Origin: Pseudomonas resinovorans NBRC 106553
Lineage (GTDB): Bacteria; Pseudomonadota; Gammaproteobacteria; Pseudomonadales; Pseudomonadaceae
Length of the DNA: 64,000 bases
Assembly: GCF_000412695.1 (NCBI RefSeq)
Contig: NC_021499.1
Location: 4,154,001 to 4,218,000, forward strand
Direction: 5' to 3'
Each line of letters begins with the position of its first letter. Positions within the stretch are counted from its first letter, which is position 1. Made by a program: the position numbers and the translations under genes. Shown piece by piece: positions 1 to 11,813 of this stretch. The notes under the pieces were generated by a model that was not told where the DNA came from, ran no database searches, and was given only the letters and a program-made list of their open reading frames with translations.

Positions 1-64
1 CAAGGGAACCATCGTGGGCGGCCAGGTCGAGGCGGTCCAAGTGGCAGTGGGAGTCGATCAGCAT
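1..64 (-). CDS. TatD family hydrolase, N-terminal fragment cut by the window edge
   Basis: Only the first 21 codons lie inside the window, reading MLIDSHCHLDRLDL and onward from an ATG at position 64. The DSHCHLD stretch is the N-terminal metal-binding HxH motif of TatD-type metal-dependent DNases and amidohydrolase-fold hydrolases. It follows pilZ in the same direction, an order (pilZ then tatD) recalled from Pseudomonas genomes. The family call is good because of the motif, but which TatD paralogue this is cannot be decided from 21 residues. Confidence 0.75.
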   Translation of the reverse strand, partial: MLIDSHCHLDRLDLAAHDGSL

Positions 65-129
65 GGTTCAAGCTCCAGGCACAGGCGCCAGGCTTCAAGC
101 CTGTCGCTTGCAGCCCGGTCCGCTGCCGG

Positions 130-486
130 TTACATCGTGTGGGTGGGACGGTCCGACTTGAGGGCGCCGGCGAGGTAGGTCTCGATCTTGTTGCGAGCAC
201 CACTGTCGCCGTCGTTGAACTGGACACCAATACCTGCGGCGCGGTTGCCCTGGGCGCCCCTGGGGGTGATCCAGACGACTTTTCCGGCGACCGGGATCTT
301 TTCCTGCTCGTCCATCAGGTTGAGCAGCATGAAGACCTCGTCGCCGAGCTTGTAGGTCTTGTTGGTCGGAATGAACAGCCCGCCGTTCTTGATGAACGGC
401 ATGTAGGCGGCGTACAGCACGGACTTGTCCTTGATGGTCAAGGACAGAATCCCGTTACGCGGGCCGAGGTTCGGCGGCAGGCTCAT
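130..486 (-). CDS. pilZ: PilZ, type IV pilus biogenesis protein
   Basis: A 118-residue protein consisting of one PilZ domain. In Pseudomonas the founding PilZ protein is needed for type IV pilus assembly and twitching, acts in the cytoplasm with the assembly ATPase machinery, and does not itself bind c-di-GMP well because it lacks the usual RxxxR motif. No clear N-terminal RxxxR is visible here either. The protein contains the sequence GIGVQFNDGD near its C-terminus, as in PilZ. It lies 35 bp downstream of holB on the same strand, as in other pseudomonads, and is probably cotranscribed with tmk-holB. Confidence 0.92.
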   Translation of the reverse strand: MSLPPNLGPRNGILSLTIKDKSVLYAAYMPFIKNGGLFIPTNKTYKLGDEVFMLLNLMDEQEKIPVAGKVVWITPRGAQGNRAAGIGVQFNDGDSGARNKIETYLAGALKSDRPTHTM

Positions 487-521
487 GCGGTTTCCCTAGC
501 AAGCTGGTTCAGCCACCGATT

Positions 522-2142
<1,621 letters not shown>

Positions 2143-2146
2143 TTAT

Positions 2147-3184
2147 TCATTGCGGGGCCGGGCTCGAGCGGTAGTCGCTGCGGCGCTTCAACTGGAAGTC
2201 GCGCACGGCCTGGTTGTGCTCGCCCAGGGTCTCGGAGAATACATGGCTGCCGTCGCCGCGTGCGACGAAGTAGAGGCTCTTGCCCGACGCCGGATGCAAC
2301 GCGGCGCGGATCGCCTCACGCCCGGCAAGGGCAATGGGGGTCGGCGGCAGGCCGCTGATGACATAGGTGTTGTAGGGCGTCGGCTCGCGCAGGTGGTCGC
2401 GGGTCAGGTTGCCGGCGTAGCGCTCGCCCAGGCCATAGATCACGGTAGGGTCGGTCTGCAGCAGCATGCCGGTGCGCAGGCGCCGTACGAAGACGCCGGC
2501 GATCTCTTCGCGCTCGCTGGGCACGCCGGTTTCCTTCTCCACCAGGGAAGCCATGATCAGCGCCTGATACGGATCGTTGTAAGGCAACGGATCGGCGCGC
2601 CGCTCCCACTCCTCGGCCAGCACCTGGTCCAGGCGTTCGCGGGCCTGCTTGAGAATGTCGATGTCGCGCATTCCCCGCACAAATCGGTAGGTGTCGGGGA
2701 AGAAGCGGCCTTCCGGGTACTCGCCGGGACGCCCGATGCGCGCCATGAGTTCGGCGTCGCTGACGTCCGCCAGGGTCTGCTCCAGCTTGGCCTGCTTGGC
2801 CAGCGCCGCACGCACCTGACGGAAGTTCCAGCCCTCCACCAGGGTCACGCTGTACTGCACCACCTCGCCGCGCTGCCAGAGCCCCAGCAGGTCGGCGGCG
2901 CTCATGCCCGGCGTCATGCGGTATTCGCCGCTGTGCAGGGATGCGTTGGAGAGGTTGAAGCGCCAGTACTGGCGCAGCCAGAAGGCATTGTTCAGAACGC
3001 CCTCCTCCTCCAGCCGGTTCAGCAGGCCGCCGGGGGTGGCGCCAGCCGGTACGTCCAGCATCCTTTCGGAGGAGATGTTCAGGGGTTGCTCGAGGGTGAC
3101 GTGCTGCTGCCAGCCGGCAAAGGCCACCAGCAGGCCGGCGAGAAGCAGGCCTGCCTCCAGCATCAGCAGGAATTTGCGTATCAC
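2147..3184 (-). CDS. mltG: Endolytic murein transglycosylase MltG
   Basis: A 345-residue inner-membrane YceG-like protein. MltG cleaves nascent peptidoglycan strands and is thought to act as a terminator of glycan polymerisation. One N-terminal membrane helix (about residues 5-24) anchors the protein, and the rest is periplasmic. The catalytic glutamate is expected at E216 in the segment ASLVEKETG, corresponding to E218 of E. coli. The C-terminal YCEG-domain sequence GLPPTPIALAGREAIRAAL is intact. It lies between pabC (3 bp upstream) and tmk. Confidence 0.94.
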   Translation of the reverse strand: MIRKFLLMLEAGLLLAGLLVAFAGWQQHVTLEQPLNISSERMLDVPAGATPGGLLNRLEEEGVLNNAFWLRQYWRFNLSNASLHSGEYRMTPGMSAADLLGLWQRGEVVQYSVTLVEGWNFRQVRAALAKQAKLEQTLADVSDAELMARIGRPGEYPEGRFFPDTYRFVRGMRDIDILKQARERLDQVLAEEWERRADPLPYNDPYQALIMASLVEKETGVPSEREEIAGVFVRRLRTGMLLQTDPTVIYGLGERYAGNLTRDHLREPTPYNTYVISGLPPTPIALAGREAIRAALHPASGKSLYFVARGDGSHVFSETLGEHNQAVRDFQLKRRSDYRSSPAPQ

Positions 3185-3187
3185 GAA

Positions 3188-4002
3188 TCAGATGTCCAGT
3201 AGATCGCGGGCGATGGCCTGAAGTTTACGGGTCAGCGGCCCGACCGGCCAGTTTTGCTCTGTTACCGAACGCACTGGCCAGATACCGAAGAGGCTGTTGC
3301 AGAGAAAGACCTCGTCGGCCTGGAGGAGTTCGCCGTACGAGACATCGCGTACGTCGACCTCGATCCCCTGTGCGCGGGCACTGCCCAGAAGCGCCGCACG
3401 CATCACACCGGCGACGCCGCAGCGGGACAAATCGGGGGTGACCAGGCCGCCGTCGCGCACCAGGAACAGGTTGCTGAACACCGCCTCGATCACTCGCCCG
3501 GACTGATCACGCATCAATCCCTCGGCGAACTCGCCACCCTGCCATTCGGCTCGGGCGAGGACCTGTTCCAGGCGATTGAGATGCTTGAGGCCAGCCAGCA
3601 GCGGCTGCTCCGCGAGGCGGGTGGCGCAAGGGAAGAGCCGCACGCCCTGCTCGGCATTGGCCTCGGGGTAGGCCGGGAAAGCGCTGCTCTGCAGGATGCG
3701 TCGGGGCAACGCCACGGGTGGCGGAGCGTAGCCGCGCAAGCCTTCGCCGCGAGTGATCATCAGCTTGGCGACGCCCTCCCCCAACCCGGCCGAGAAGGCC
3801 AGCAGCTCGGTGCGCATCAGCGCAAGATCGAGGGCGATACCCAGGCGCCGACAGCCTTCGGCCAGGCGCGCCAGGTGGTACTCGAGAAGCGGGGGTCGAC
3901 CGGCGCGTACGGCGATGGTTTCGAACAATCCATCGCCGTAGGCCAGGCCGCGATCCTTGATGGACAGCGACTCGGCCGGATGGCCGTCGACCCAGCTCGG
4001 CA

Positions 4003-4003
<1 letters not shown>
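3188..4003 (-). CDS. pabC: Aminodeoxychorismate lyase
   Basis: A 271-residue PLP-dependent fold-type IV enzyme. It converts 4-amino-4-deoxychorismate to p-aminobenzoate plus pyruvate in folate synthesis. The N-terminal segment YGDGLFETIAV and the C-terminal SLFGIWPV region are typical of PabC. Its ATG overlaps the fabF stop codon by one base (TGATG), so the gene is probably translationally coupled to fabF. A D-amino-acid transaminase is a less likely alternative because of the fabF-pabC-mltG context. Confidence 0.92.
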
Positions 4004-5247
<1,244 letters not shown>

Positions 5248-5352
5248 AGCGCTCTCCTTCATCAATCTCTACACGGCGGTTGTTCGGGTTAACAGACTCT
5301 TGAAAAGCCCGGCAGCGGCGGTCGCCCACCGTGGATTTTCAACAATCGGCTT

Positions 5353-5391
5353 AAAGAAAAGCCGCACGCCCAGTCGGGTCGTGCGGCTTTT
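5353..5391 (-). terminator. Intrinsic terminator after acpP
   Basis: A 12-bp perfect stem (AAAAGCCGCACG pairing with CGTGCGGCTTTT) with an 11-nt loop. Read on the minus strand it is followed by a T-rich tail. It lies between acpP and fabF, so acpP is expected to be transcribed mainly as its own short mRNA, with fabF receiving read-through or its own promoter. Confidence 0.85.
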
Positions 5392-5416
5392 CCGCGTCGG
5401 GGAACCGACGACTACA

Positions 5417-5653
5417 TTACTGCGCGTGGGCGTTGATGTAGTCGATGGCTTCCTGAACGGTGGTGATCTTCTCGGCTTGTTCGTCCGGGATCTCGGTCTC
5501 GAATTCCTCTTCCAGAGCCATCACCAGCTCAACGGTGTCAAGGGAATCGGCGCCCAGGTCTTCAACGAAGGAAGCGCTGTTGGTTACTTCGTCTTCTTTG
5601 ACGCCCAGTTGCTCGGCGACGATTTTCTTGACGCGTTCTTCGATGGTGCTCAT
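5417..5653 (-). CDS. acpP: Acyl carrier protein
   Basis: A 78-residue acidic four-helix carrier protein for fatty-acid synthesis. Serine 37 in the DSL motif ([11 protein letters not shown]) is the 4'-phosphopantetheine attachment site. Its position between fabG and fabF is the canonical fabD-fabG-acpP-fabF order. The 191-bp gap upstream of it, compared with 15 bp between fabD and fabG, leaves room for a dedicated promoter, as expected for one of the most abundant proteins. I could not assign that promoter convincingly. Confidence 0.98.
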   Translation of the reverse strand: MSTIEERVKKIVAEQLGVKEDEVTNSASFVEDLGADSLDTVELVMALEEEFETEIPDEQAEKITTVQEAIDYINAHAQ

Positions 5654-5844
5654 ACCGTGTTTTCACTCCTATGGAAAAATCCGTGCAGCTGGGGCTGCAG
5701 TGTATAGAAAGGGTTTTCCGCATTTCAAGCTGAACGCCTGAACCCCTTCGGGATCGCCGCAACGAAATGTCTATAACCCGGCTGCACGCTTATAGCGAAT
5801 TCTAGACAGCCCATATGACAGCTTCCTGAAGGGATTCGTCACAT

Positions 5845-6588
5845 TCAGCTCATGTACATGCCGCCGTTCACCGGAATGGTAGCTCCGGTGACGTATGCAG
5901 CGCCATCGGAGGCGAGGAATCCCACCACCTTGGCGATCTCTTCGGCCTGCCCCAGGCGGCCCAGCGGAATCTGGGTCAGCAGCGCGTCGCGCTGGGCTTC
6001 CGGCAGTTCGCGGGTCATGTCGGTGTCGATGAAACCGGGCGCCACCGCGTTGACGGTGATGGCGCGGGAGCCGACTTCACGCGCCAGGGCGCGGCTGAAG
6101 CCTTCCAGGCCGGCCTTGGCGGCGGCGTAGTTGGTCTGGCCGGCGTTGCCCATGGAGCCCACCACCGAACCGATGTTGATGATGCGACCCCAACGTGCCT
6201 TGGTCATGCCGCGCAGGACGGACTTGGACAGGCGGAACAGGCTGTTGAGGTTGGTGTTGATGACGTCGAACCACTCGTCGTCCTTCATGCGCAGCATGAG
6301 GTTGTCGCGGGTGATGCCGGCGTTGTTCACCAGGATCAGCGGCTGGCCCTGGTTCTTCTGGATCTGCTCCAGGGTGTTGGCAACCGACTCGTCGTTGCTG
6401 ACGTCCAGCACCAGGCCGGTACCTTCGATGCCGTTGCTCTTGAGGTACTCGGTGATGCGCTCGGCACCGGAAGCGGAGGTCGCGGTGCCAATCACCACGG
6501 CGCCCTGACGGCCCAGTTCGAGAGCGATAGCCTGGCCAATGCCGCGGCTCGCACCAGTGACCAATGCCACCTTACCTTGCAGACTCAT
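5845..6588 (-). CDS. fabG: 3-oxoacyl-ACP reductase
   Basis: A 247-residue short-chain dehydrogenase that reduces beta-ketoacyl-ACP with NADPH. The cofactor motif TGASRGIG is at residues 11-18, NNAG is at about 88-91, and the catalytic residues are S141, Y154 and K158 (YAAAK). A strong AAGGAG ribosome-binding site precedes the ATG. It lies 15 bp downstream of fabD. Confidence 0.97.
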   Translation of the reverse strand: MSLQGKVALVTGASRGIGQAIALELGRQGAVVIGTATSASGAERITEYLKSNGIEGTGLVLDVSNDESVANTLEQIQKNQGQPLILVNNAGITRDNLMLRMKDDEWFDVINTNLNSLFRLSKSVLRGMTKARWGRIINIGSVVGSMGNAGQTNYAAAKAGLEGFSRALAREVGSRAITVNAVAPGFIDTDMTRELPEAQRDALLTQIPLGRLGQAEEIAKVVGFLASDGAAYVTGATIPVNGGMYMS

Positions 6589-6603
6589 AGGTCTTCTCCT
6601 TGT

Positions 6604-7542
6604 TCAGGCCAGCGCAGCACGGGCGGCTGCGAAAGCATCAGGGGTATCCAGGTTGTGGGTGTTGACACCCTTCACGCAGCGCTTGTTCAGGCCGGACAGC
6701 ACCTTGCCCGGGCCGCACTCCACCAGGTCGGTCACGCCTTGTTCGGACAGGCTGACCATCGACTCCACCCAGCGTACCGGGCTGTAGAGCTGGGCCAGCA
6801 GGTCCGCCTTGAGCACGCCCAGGTCGGCCACCACGGCGGCGCTGACGTTCTGCACCAGCGGGATCTGCGGCGCCTGCCAGGCCAGCGCCTCGACGGACTC
6901 GGCGAAACGCTCGGCGGCCGGCTTCATCAGCGCGCAGTGGGATGGCACGCTCACCGGCAGCGCCATGGCGCGCTTGGCGCCACGGGCCTTGCAGGCCTCG
7001 ATGGCACGCTCGACCGCAGCCTTGCCACCGGCGATTACCACCTGGCCGGGGGCGTTGAAGTTGACGGCGCTGACCACATCACCCTGCGCCGCTTCGGCAC
7101 AGGCGGCGAGCACGTCGGCGTCTTCCAGGCCGAGGATCGCGGCCATGCCGCCCTGCCCGGCCGGAACGGCCTGCTGCATCAGCTGACCGCGACGCTCCAC
7201 CAGCTTCACCGCGTCGGCGAAGCCCAGGCTGCCGGCGGCCACCAGGGCGGAGTATTCGCCCAGGCTGTGACCAGCGACGAAAGCCGGACGAGCGCCACCT
7301 TCGGCCAGCCACAGACGCCACAGGGCGATGGAGGCGGTGAGGATCGCGGGCTGGGTCTTGTCGGTCTGGTTGAGCTGTTCTTCCGGACCCTGCTGGGTCA
7401 ATGCCCAGAGGTCGTAGCCGAGGGCCTCGGAGGCTTCAGCGAAAGTATCCAGGACCAGTTTGTTCTGGCCCCCCTGCTCGGCCAGCATGCCCAGAGACTG
7501 GGAGCCCTGACCGGGAAACACGAAAGCGAGGGATGCGGACAT
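6604..7542 (-). CDS. fabD: Malonyl-CoA:ACP transacylase
   Basis: A 312-residue transacylase that moves malonyl groups from CoA to ACP. The nucleophile is S93 in GHSLGE, with the early GQGSQ motif at residues 11-15 and the conserved VPSHCALM histidine segment. I started it at the ATG at 7542 (MSASLAFVFPGQGSQ) because the upstream in-frame extension of 20 residues is not part of the family. The gene lies downstream of plsX with a gap of about 100 bp and upstream of fabG. Confidence 0.95.
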   Translation of the reverse strand: MSASLAFVFPGQGSQSLGMLAEQGGQNKLVLDTFAEASEALGYDLWALTQQGPEEQLNQTDKTQPAILTASIALWRLWLAEGGARPAFVAGHSLGEYSALVAAGSLGFADAVKLVERRGQLMQQAVPAGQGGMAAILGLEDADVLAACAEAAQGDVVSAVNFNAPGQVVIAGGKAAVERAIEACKARGAKRAMALPVSVPSHCALMKPAAERFAESVEALAWQAPQIPLVQNVSAAVVADLGVLKADLLAQLYSPVRWVESMVSLSEQGVTDLVECGPGKVLSGLNKRCVKGVNTHNLDTPDAFAAARAALA

Positions 7543-7645
7543 TGAGTGAGGTCCCTTGTCTGGCGGTATAGGGAGAGGAGCGCCCGGCATAGCCAAGCGC
7601 ACGAAACTGACAGTTGGATGACAGGCTGCCGATAGCGGTCACATC

Positions 7646-8656
7646 CTACAGCAACAGATGTTCCAGCCGACCATGGAGCCGCTGCGGCAGATTCTCGCGA
7701 ACCTCCACGAGCGCCCGACGGATGGCGCTCTGGAAGCCTTCCGAACCGGCCGAGCCATGACTCTTGATGACGATGCCCTGCAGGCCCAGGAAGCTCGCGC
7801 CATTGTGGCGCGCGGGAGTCAGGTCGGTGCGCAGCCTGCGCAGCAGCGGCAAGGCCAGCGAACCCACCAGGCGCGCGCCCAGGCTCTCGGTGAAGAGCGC
7901 CTCCATGCGCGCGGAGATCATCGAGGCGAGACCCTCGCTGGACTTGAGCAGGATGTTGCCGACGAAACCGTCGCACACCACCACGTCCGCTTCGCCGCGA
8001 TACAAACCGTCGCCTTCGATGAAGCCGATGTAGTTGAGGCCTTCGGCCTGCTGCAACAGGTTCGCGGCCAGCTTGACCTGCTGGTTGCCCTTGATGTCCT
8101 CGGTACCCACGTTCAGCAGCGCCACGCGCGGATTGGCCGTACCCAGCGCTTCAGCCGCGACGGCCCCCATCACGGCGAACTGGTAGAGATGCTCGGCGCT
8201 GCAGTCGACGTTGGCGCCCAGGTCCAGCAGATGGCAATACCCGCGCGCGGTGGGAATGGCACTGACCATGGCGGGACGATCGATGCCCGGCAGGGTTTTC
8301 AATACATAGCGAGATAGCGCCATCAGCGCACCGGTGTTGCCGGCACTGACACAGGCCTGGGCACGACCGCTACGCACCAGGTCGAGGGCGACACGCATGG
8401 AGGCATCGGGCTTGCCGCGCAACGCTTGCGCAGGACGCTCGTCCATGGCGATCACTTCGCTGGCATGTTCGATTTGCAGGCGCTGGCGATCGACCGCGGG
8501 AACACGGGCGACTAATTCTTCAAGGAGGGGGGCTTGGCCGACGAGGACCAGGTGGAGCGAGGGGTGTTCAGCCAGGCAGGCGATGCTGGCTGGAACAATG
8601 CAGCGGGGACCGTAGTCCCCGCCCATTGCATCAATCGCGACGATCGAGGCAGCCAA
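7646..8656 (-). CDS. plsX: Phosphate acyltransferase PlsX
   Basis: A 336-residue enzyme that makes acyl-phosphate from acyl-ACP, the first step of the PlsX/PlsY route to lysophosphatidic acid. The N-terminal [10 protein letters not shown] motif and the internal [10 protein letters not shown] segment are diagnostic. The start must be a TTG at 8656: an in-frame TAA lies immediately upstream, and the next ATG would remove part of the conserved motif. It begins 3 bp after rpmF, so it is translated from the same message. Confidence 0.94.
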   Translation of the reverse strand: MAASIVAIDAMGGDYGPRCIVPASIACLAEHPSLHLVLVGQAPLLEELVARVPAVDRQRLQIEHASEVIAMDERPAQALRGKPDASMRVALDLVRSGRAQACVSAGNTGALMALSRYVLKTLPGIDRPAMVSAIPTARGYCHLLDLGANVDCSAEHLYQFAVMGAVAAEALGTANPRVALLNVGTEDIKGNQQVKLAANLLQQAEGLNYIGFIEGDGLYRGEADVVVCDGFVGNILLKSSEGLASMISARMEALFTESLGARLVGSLALPLLRRLRTDLTPARHNGASFLGLQGIVIKSHGSAGSEGFQSAIRRALVEVRENLPQRLHGRLEHLLL

Positions 8657-8659
8657 GGA

Positions 8660-8842
8660 TTACTCGGCGGCGCCCTTGTCGATCACTTTGCGACCGCGGT
8701 AGAAACCGTCCGGGGAAACGTGGTGGCGCAGGTGAACTTCACCGGTGCTTTTTTCAACGGACAGAGCGTTGGCATCGAGAGCGTCGTGGGAACGGCGCAT
8801 ATCGCGTGCCGAGCGGGATTTTTTGTTCTGCTGAACAGCCAT
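8660..8842 (-). CDS. rpmF: 50S ribosomal protein L32
   Basis: A 60-residue basic protein beginning [22 protein letters not shown], the standard L32 N-terminus. An alternative start two codons upstream exists, but the ATG chosen matches the family. The yceD-rpmF-plsX linkage is conserved across gammaproteobacteria and couples ribosome and membrane synthesis. Confidence 0.97.
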   Translation of the reverse strand: MAVQQNKKSRSARDMRRSHDALDANALSVEKSTGEVHLRHHVSPDGFYRGRKVIDKGAAE

Positions 8843-8855
8843 AATCAATTAACTC

Positions 8856-9383
8856 CTAAACGTTTGGGTCACGCTTTAACTGCGCCAGTACGCTGAACGG
8901 GTTGGACCGCGGAACCTCGTCCTCGCTCGGCGTGGGCTCGATGGCACCCGCCGGCTGCTGGCAATCTTCAGGGTCATGGGCCGGAACTATAGGCAGGGCG
9001 AGCAGAAGCTCGTCCTCGACCAGAGTCAGCAGATCCAGAGGATCTTCTCCCACTTCCAGCACGTCATAGCCCTTCGGCAGCGACTGACTGTCAGCCCCTT
9101 CTTTCACCACGGCGTAATCACATTCGCTGTGGATGTTCAGGGCGACCAGCTCTAGACAACGCTGGCAAACCATCTTGACCTCAACGTCGATCTTGCTGCG
9201 GATAACGACCAGGCGACGTTCTTCACGGCTGAACGACAGGCTTGCATGGATGCTGCCCGCGTTGTCCGCTAGGGGATCGCAGAGTCGCTCCAGGCTGGCA
9301 AGTGCGATCTCACCCTCTAGAGTGACTTCGCGGTCCGCCAGCTTGCGCGGATCTACATGAGGTGGAATCGGCCCATTCGACAT
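8856..9383 (-). CDS. yceD: YceD family (DUF177) protein, 23S rRNA accumulation factor
   Basis: A 175-residue cytoplasmic protein of the DUF177/YceD family. Members contain a CxxC pair, seen here as CQRC near residue 70 and a further cysteine in HSECDYA. In E. coli the homologue is linked to 23S rRNA accumulation; its molecular activity is not well defined. It is the first gene of the yceD-rpmF-plsX-fabD-fabG transcript. Its ATG lies only a few bases after the predicted transcription start. Confidence 0.9.
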   Translation of the reverse strand: MSNGPIPPHVDPRKLADREVTLEGEIALASLERLCDPLADNAGSIHASLSFSREERRLVVIRSKIDVEVKMVCQRCLELVALNIHSECDYAVVKEGADSQSLPKGYDVLEVGEDPLDLLTLVEDELLLALPIVPAHDPEDCQQPAGAIEPTPSEDEVPRSNPFSVLAQLKRDPNV

Positions 9384-9392
9384 AGGCGCGAC

Positions 9393-9421
9393 ATTCTAGG
9401 GATGGGTACCCGACCTGTCAA
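9393..9421 (-). promoter_or_regulatory. Near-consensus sigma70 promoter for yceD-rpmF-plsX
   Basis: On the minus strand TTGACA (9416-9421) is separated by 17 bp from TAGAAT (9393-9398). This is a perfect -35 and a five-of-six -10 at optimal spacing. The expected start point is about position 9386, so the yceD ATG (9381-9383) would have a leader of about 3 nt. Confidence 0.85.
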
Positions 9422-9434
9422 AAGAATTTCCGCA

Positions 9435-9462
9435 TTGTCCGTGGGTAAAAGGGCTCTATAGA
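9435..9462 (+). promoter_or_regulatory. Candidate sigma70 promoter for the maf-family gene
   Basis: TTGTCC (9435-9440), a 16-bp spacer and TATAGA (9457-9462) on the plus strand, about 30 bp before the ATG at 9493. It lies back to back with the yceD promoter. Confidence 0.6.
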
Positions 9463-9492
9463 ATTCACCGCCCCACAGCCCGGAGATCGCCA

Positions 9493-10071
9493 ATGCCACC
9501 CCTGGTGCTCGCATCCAGCTCACCCTACCGCCGCGAACTACTCGAACGCCTGCGCCTGCCCTTCAGCTGGAGCGCACCGGCCATCGATGAAAGCCGCCAG
9601 GCGCAAGAGCCCGCCGAAGCCCTGGTGCGCCGACTGGCCCTGGAAAAGGCCCGCGCCCTCGCCCACCAGCACCCCAACCACCTGATCATCGGTTCCGACC
9701 AGGTCGCCGTGCTCGGCGAGAGAATCCTCGGCAAGCCCCACGACTTCGAACGCGCCCGCGAGCAATTGCTGGCCGCCAGCGGCACCAGCGTCAGCTTCCT
9801 GACCGGCCTCGCACTGCTGAACAGTGCAACCGGCCAATTCCAGGTGGATTGCGTGCCCTTCACCGTGCACTTCCGCGACCTGGACGAAGCACGCATCGGT
9901 CGCTACCTGGAAGCGGAGCAGCCCTACGACTGCGCCGGCAGCTTCAAGGCCGAAGGCCTGGGCGTCAGCCTGTTCCGCGCCACCGAAGGCAGCGACGCCA
10001 CCAGCCTGGTGGGCCTGCCACTGATCCGCCTGGTGGACATGCTGCTGGCCGAAGGCGTGCAAGTACCCTGA
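9493..10071 (+). CDS. Maf family nucleotide pyrophosphatase (YceF-like)
   Basis: A 192-residue Maf/HAM1-superfamily protein. Maf proteins hydrolyse non-canonical or modified nucleoside triphosphates to monophosphates. The N-terminal ASSSPYRRELLERL and the internal IIGSDQVAV segments are the family signatures. The SDQVA wording and the linkage to yceD-rpmF-plsX suggest the YceF subgroup (7-methyl-GTP pyrophosphatase) rather than the dTTP/UTP pyrophosphatase YhdE; this subfamily call is inference. A GGAG ribosome-binding site precedes the ATG. Confidence 0.9.
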   Translation: MPPLVLASSSPYRRELLERLRLPFSWSAPAIDESRQAQEPAEALVRRLALEKARALAHQHPNHLIIGSDQVAVLGERILGKPHDFERAREQLLAASGTSVSFLTGLALLNSATGQFQVDCVPFTVHFRDLDEARIGRYLEAEQPYDCAGSFKAEGLGVSLFRATEGSDATSLVGLPLIRLVDMLLAEGVQVP

Positions 10072-10102
10072 CACCCAAGCAGTCCGCCCCCATATAAAAG
10101 GA

Positions 10103-10133
10103 AGAAAGCCCGGCATTGGCCGGGCTTTCTTTT
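10103..10133. terminator. Bidirectional intrinsic terminator between the maf gene and sppA
   Basis: An 11-bp stem (GAAAGCCCGGC with GCCGGGCTTTC), a 4-nt loop and T-runs on both strands. It sits between two convergent genes and can serve both. Confidence 0.85.
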
Positions 10134-10147
10134 CGCACGAGAGACGA

Positions 10148-11128
10148 TCAGCGCAGGCTGGGGCCCTGGAACCCCATCCACAGCGCCAGGCGCTCGGCGA
10201 CACTGGCGCCGAACTTCCGGGTGAAGCGGTCGAACGGCGACTCCTGCACGGTGTAGTCGACGATCTCCTCGGCACCGACCACCTCGCGGGCGACGAAGCT
10301 GGCGTTGCCGAGCTTGTCCACCAACCCCAACTCCAGGGCCTGCTCGCCGGACCACACCAGTCCACTGAAGAGCTCGGGATGATCATCGACCTTGAGCCGA
10401 TCACCACGCCCCTTCTTCACGCTTTCGATGAACTGCTGATGGGTGGTATCCAGCACGCTCTGCCAGAACTGGGTTTCTTCCTGCTTCTGCGGCTGGAAGG
10501 GATCGAGGAAGGCCTTGTGCTCGCCGGAGGTATAGACGCGACGCTCAACACCCAATTTGCTCATGGCATCGACGAAACCGAAGCTGGCCGCCGTGACACC
10601 AATGGAGCCCACCAGGCTGGCCTTGTCGGCATAGATCTCGTCGGCCGCACTGGCGATGTAATAGGCACCGGAGGCTCCGAGGTCGGAGATCACGGCATAG
10701 AGCTTGATGTCCTTGTGCTTGTCGCGCAGGCGGCGGATCTCGTCGAAGACATAGCCGGACTGCACCGGGCTGCCGCCCGGACTGTTGATGCGCAGTACCA
10801 CGCCCTTGGTGTTCGGATCCTCGAAGGCCGCACGCAGACTGGTGACGATATTGTCGGCGCTGGCCGCCTCCTGGTCGGCAATCATCCCCTGGACCTCCAC
10901 GAGGGCAGTGTGCTCCTGGCTGCGCGCCGCACTCTTGCGCAGATCCAGCGCCGGCGAGAACAGCGCCAGGATGCCCAGCAGATAAGCGAAGGTCAGCAGC
11001 TTGAAGAAAATCCCCCAGCGACGCGCCCGGCGCTGCTCCTGGACGCCAGCCAGCACGGCCTTCTCCAGCAGCTTCCAGCTCTTCTGTTCAGCCTTGTCGG
11101 CAGCCGATTCTTTCCATTCGTCAGACAT
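10148..11128 (-). CDS. sppA: Signal peptide peptidase SppA-like S49 serine protease
   Basis: A 326-residue short-form S49 peptidase, thought to degrade cleaved signal peptides at the inner membrane. One membrane helix lies at about residues 39-58. The catalytic serine is expected at S153 (LGASGAYY) and the general-base lysine at K204 (SGEHKAF), a Ser/Lys spacing like that of the Bacillus SppA. The INSPGGS motif is at about 114-120. It overlaps the HAD phosphatase gene by 8 bp, so both are probably cotranscribed with rluC. Confidence 0.92.
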   Translation of the reverse strand: MSDEWKESAADKAEQKSWKLLEKAVLAGVQEQRRARRWGIFFKLLTFAYLLGILALFSPALDLRKSAARSQEHTALVEVQGMIADQEAASADNIVTSLRAAFEDPNTKGVVLRINSPGGSPVQSGYVFDEIRRLRDKHKDIKLYAVISDLGASGAYYIASAADEIYADKASLVGSIGVTAASFGFVDAMSKLGVERRVYTSGEHKAFLDPFQPQKQEETQFWQSVLDTTHQQFIESVKKGRGDRLKVDDHPELFSGLVWSGEQALELGLVDKLGNASFVAREVVGAEEIVDYTVQESPFDRFTRKFGASVAERLALWMGFQGPSLR

Positions 11129-11813
11129 AGAGCTCCACCTCTCGGGATTGCCGATTCAGGTCACCATCCAGCCAGTGACGCAACTCGTCGAAACGTTCGA
11201 TCGCCAGCGTCGGCGACTCCTTGAGCAACTCAGCGAGCGACTGGGCGCCGTAGCCCACCGCAACACAATCCATGCCCGCCCGATGCGCCATGCGCAGATC
11301 GAAAGGCGAGTCCCCCACCATCACCGCCCGCTCGGCGGTCACGCCGCAATGGGCGAGGATTTCCTGCAACATCCGCGGATCGGGCTTGCTGGCGGTCTCG
11401 TCAGCGCAGCGCGTGACGTCGAAGTACTCCAGCCAGCCCCGCCCAGCCAATACGTGATCCAACCCACGCCGACTCTTGCCGGTGGCCACCGCCAAACGGT
11501 AGCCCTGCGAGCGGAAAGCCTCCAGCGCCTCGCCCACGCCCTCGAACAGCGGAGAAGGCTGACATTCGAGCGCGTTGTAATGCTCGCCATAGCGGCGCCG
11601 GAATGCATCGATGAGCCGAGCATCGTCGAGCTCCGGGTAGAGGGTGGCGATAGCCTCGGGCAGGCCGAGACCGATGATGCCTTTGATGGCGGCATCGTCT
11701 CGCCAGGGCAGCTCGGTCTGCTCCGCCGCCACACGCATGGATTCAACTATTCGGGCAATGGAATCCACCAGCGTGCCATCCCAATCGAAGATCAGCAGCT
11801 GGTAATCAGGCAC
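11121..11813 (-). CDS. HAD-superfamily hydrolase, phosphoglycolate phosphatase-like
   Basis: A 230-residue haloacid dehalogenase-fold phosphatase. Motif I is [10 protein letters not shown] near the N-terminus, motif II is in ATGKSRRG, and motif III/IV is in KPDPRMLQ and [16 protein letters not shown]. The start is a GTG at 11813 overlapping the rluC stop by 8 bp, with a GGAG sequence 8 nt before it. The substrate cannot be read from sequence. The position after rluC is conserved in pseudomonads. Confidence 0.87.
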   Translation of the reverse strand: MPDYQLLIFDWDGTLVDSIARIVESMRVAAEQTELPWRDDAAIKGIIGLGLPEAIATLYPELDDARLIDAFRRRYGEHYNALECQPSPLFEGVGEALEAFRSQGYRLAVATGKSRRGLDHVLAGRGWLEYFDVTRCADETASKPDPRMLQEILAHCGVTAERAVMVGDSPFDLRMAHRAGMDCVAVGYGAQSLAELLKESPTLAIERFDELRHWLDGDLNRQSREVELYV

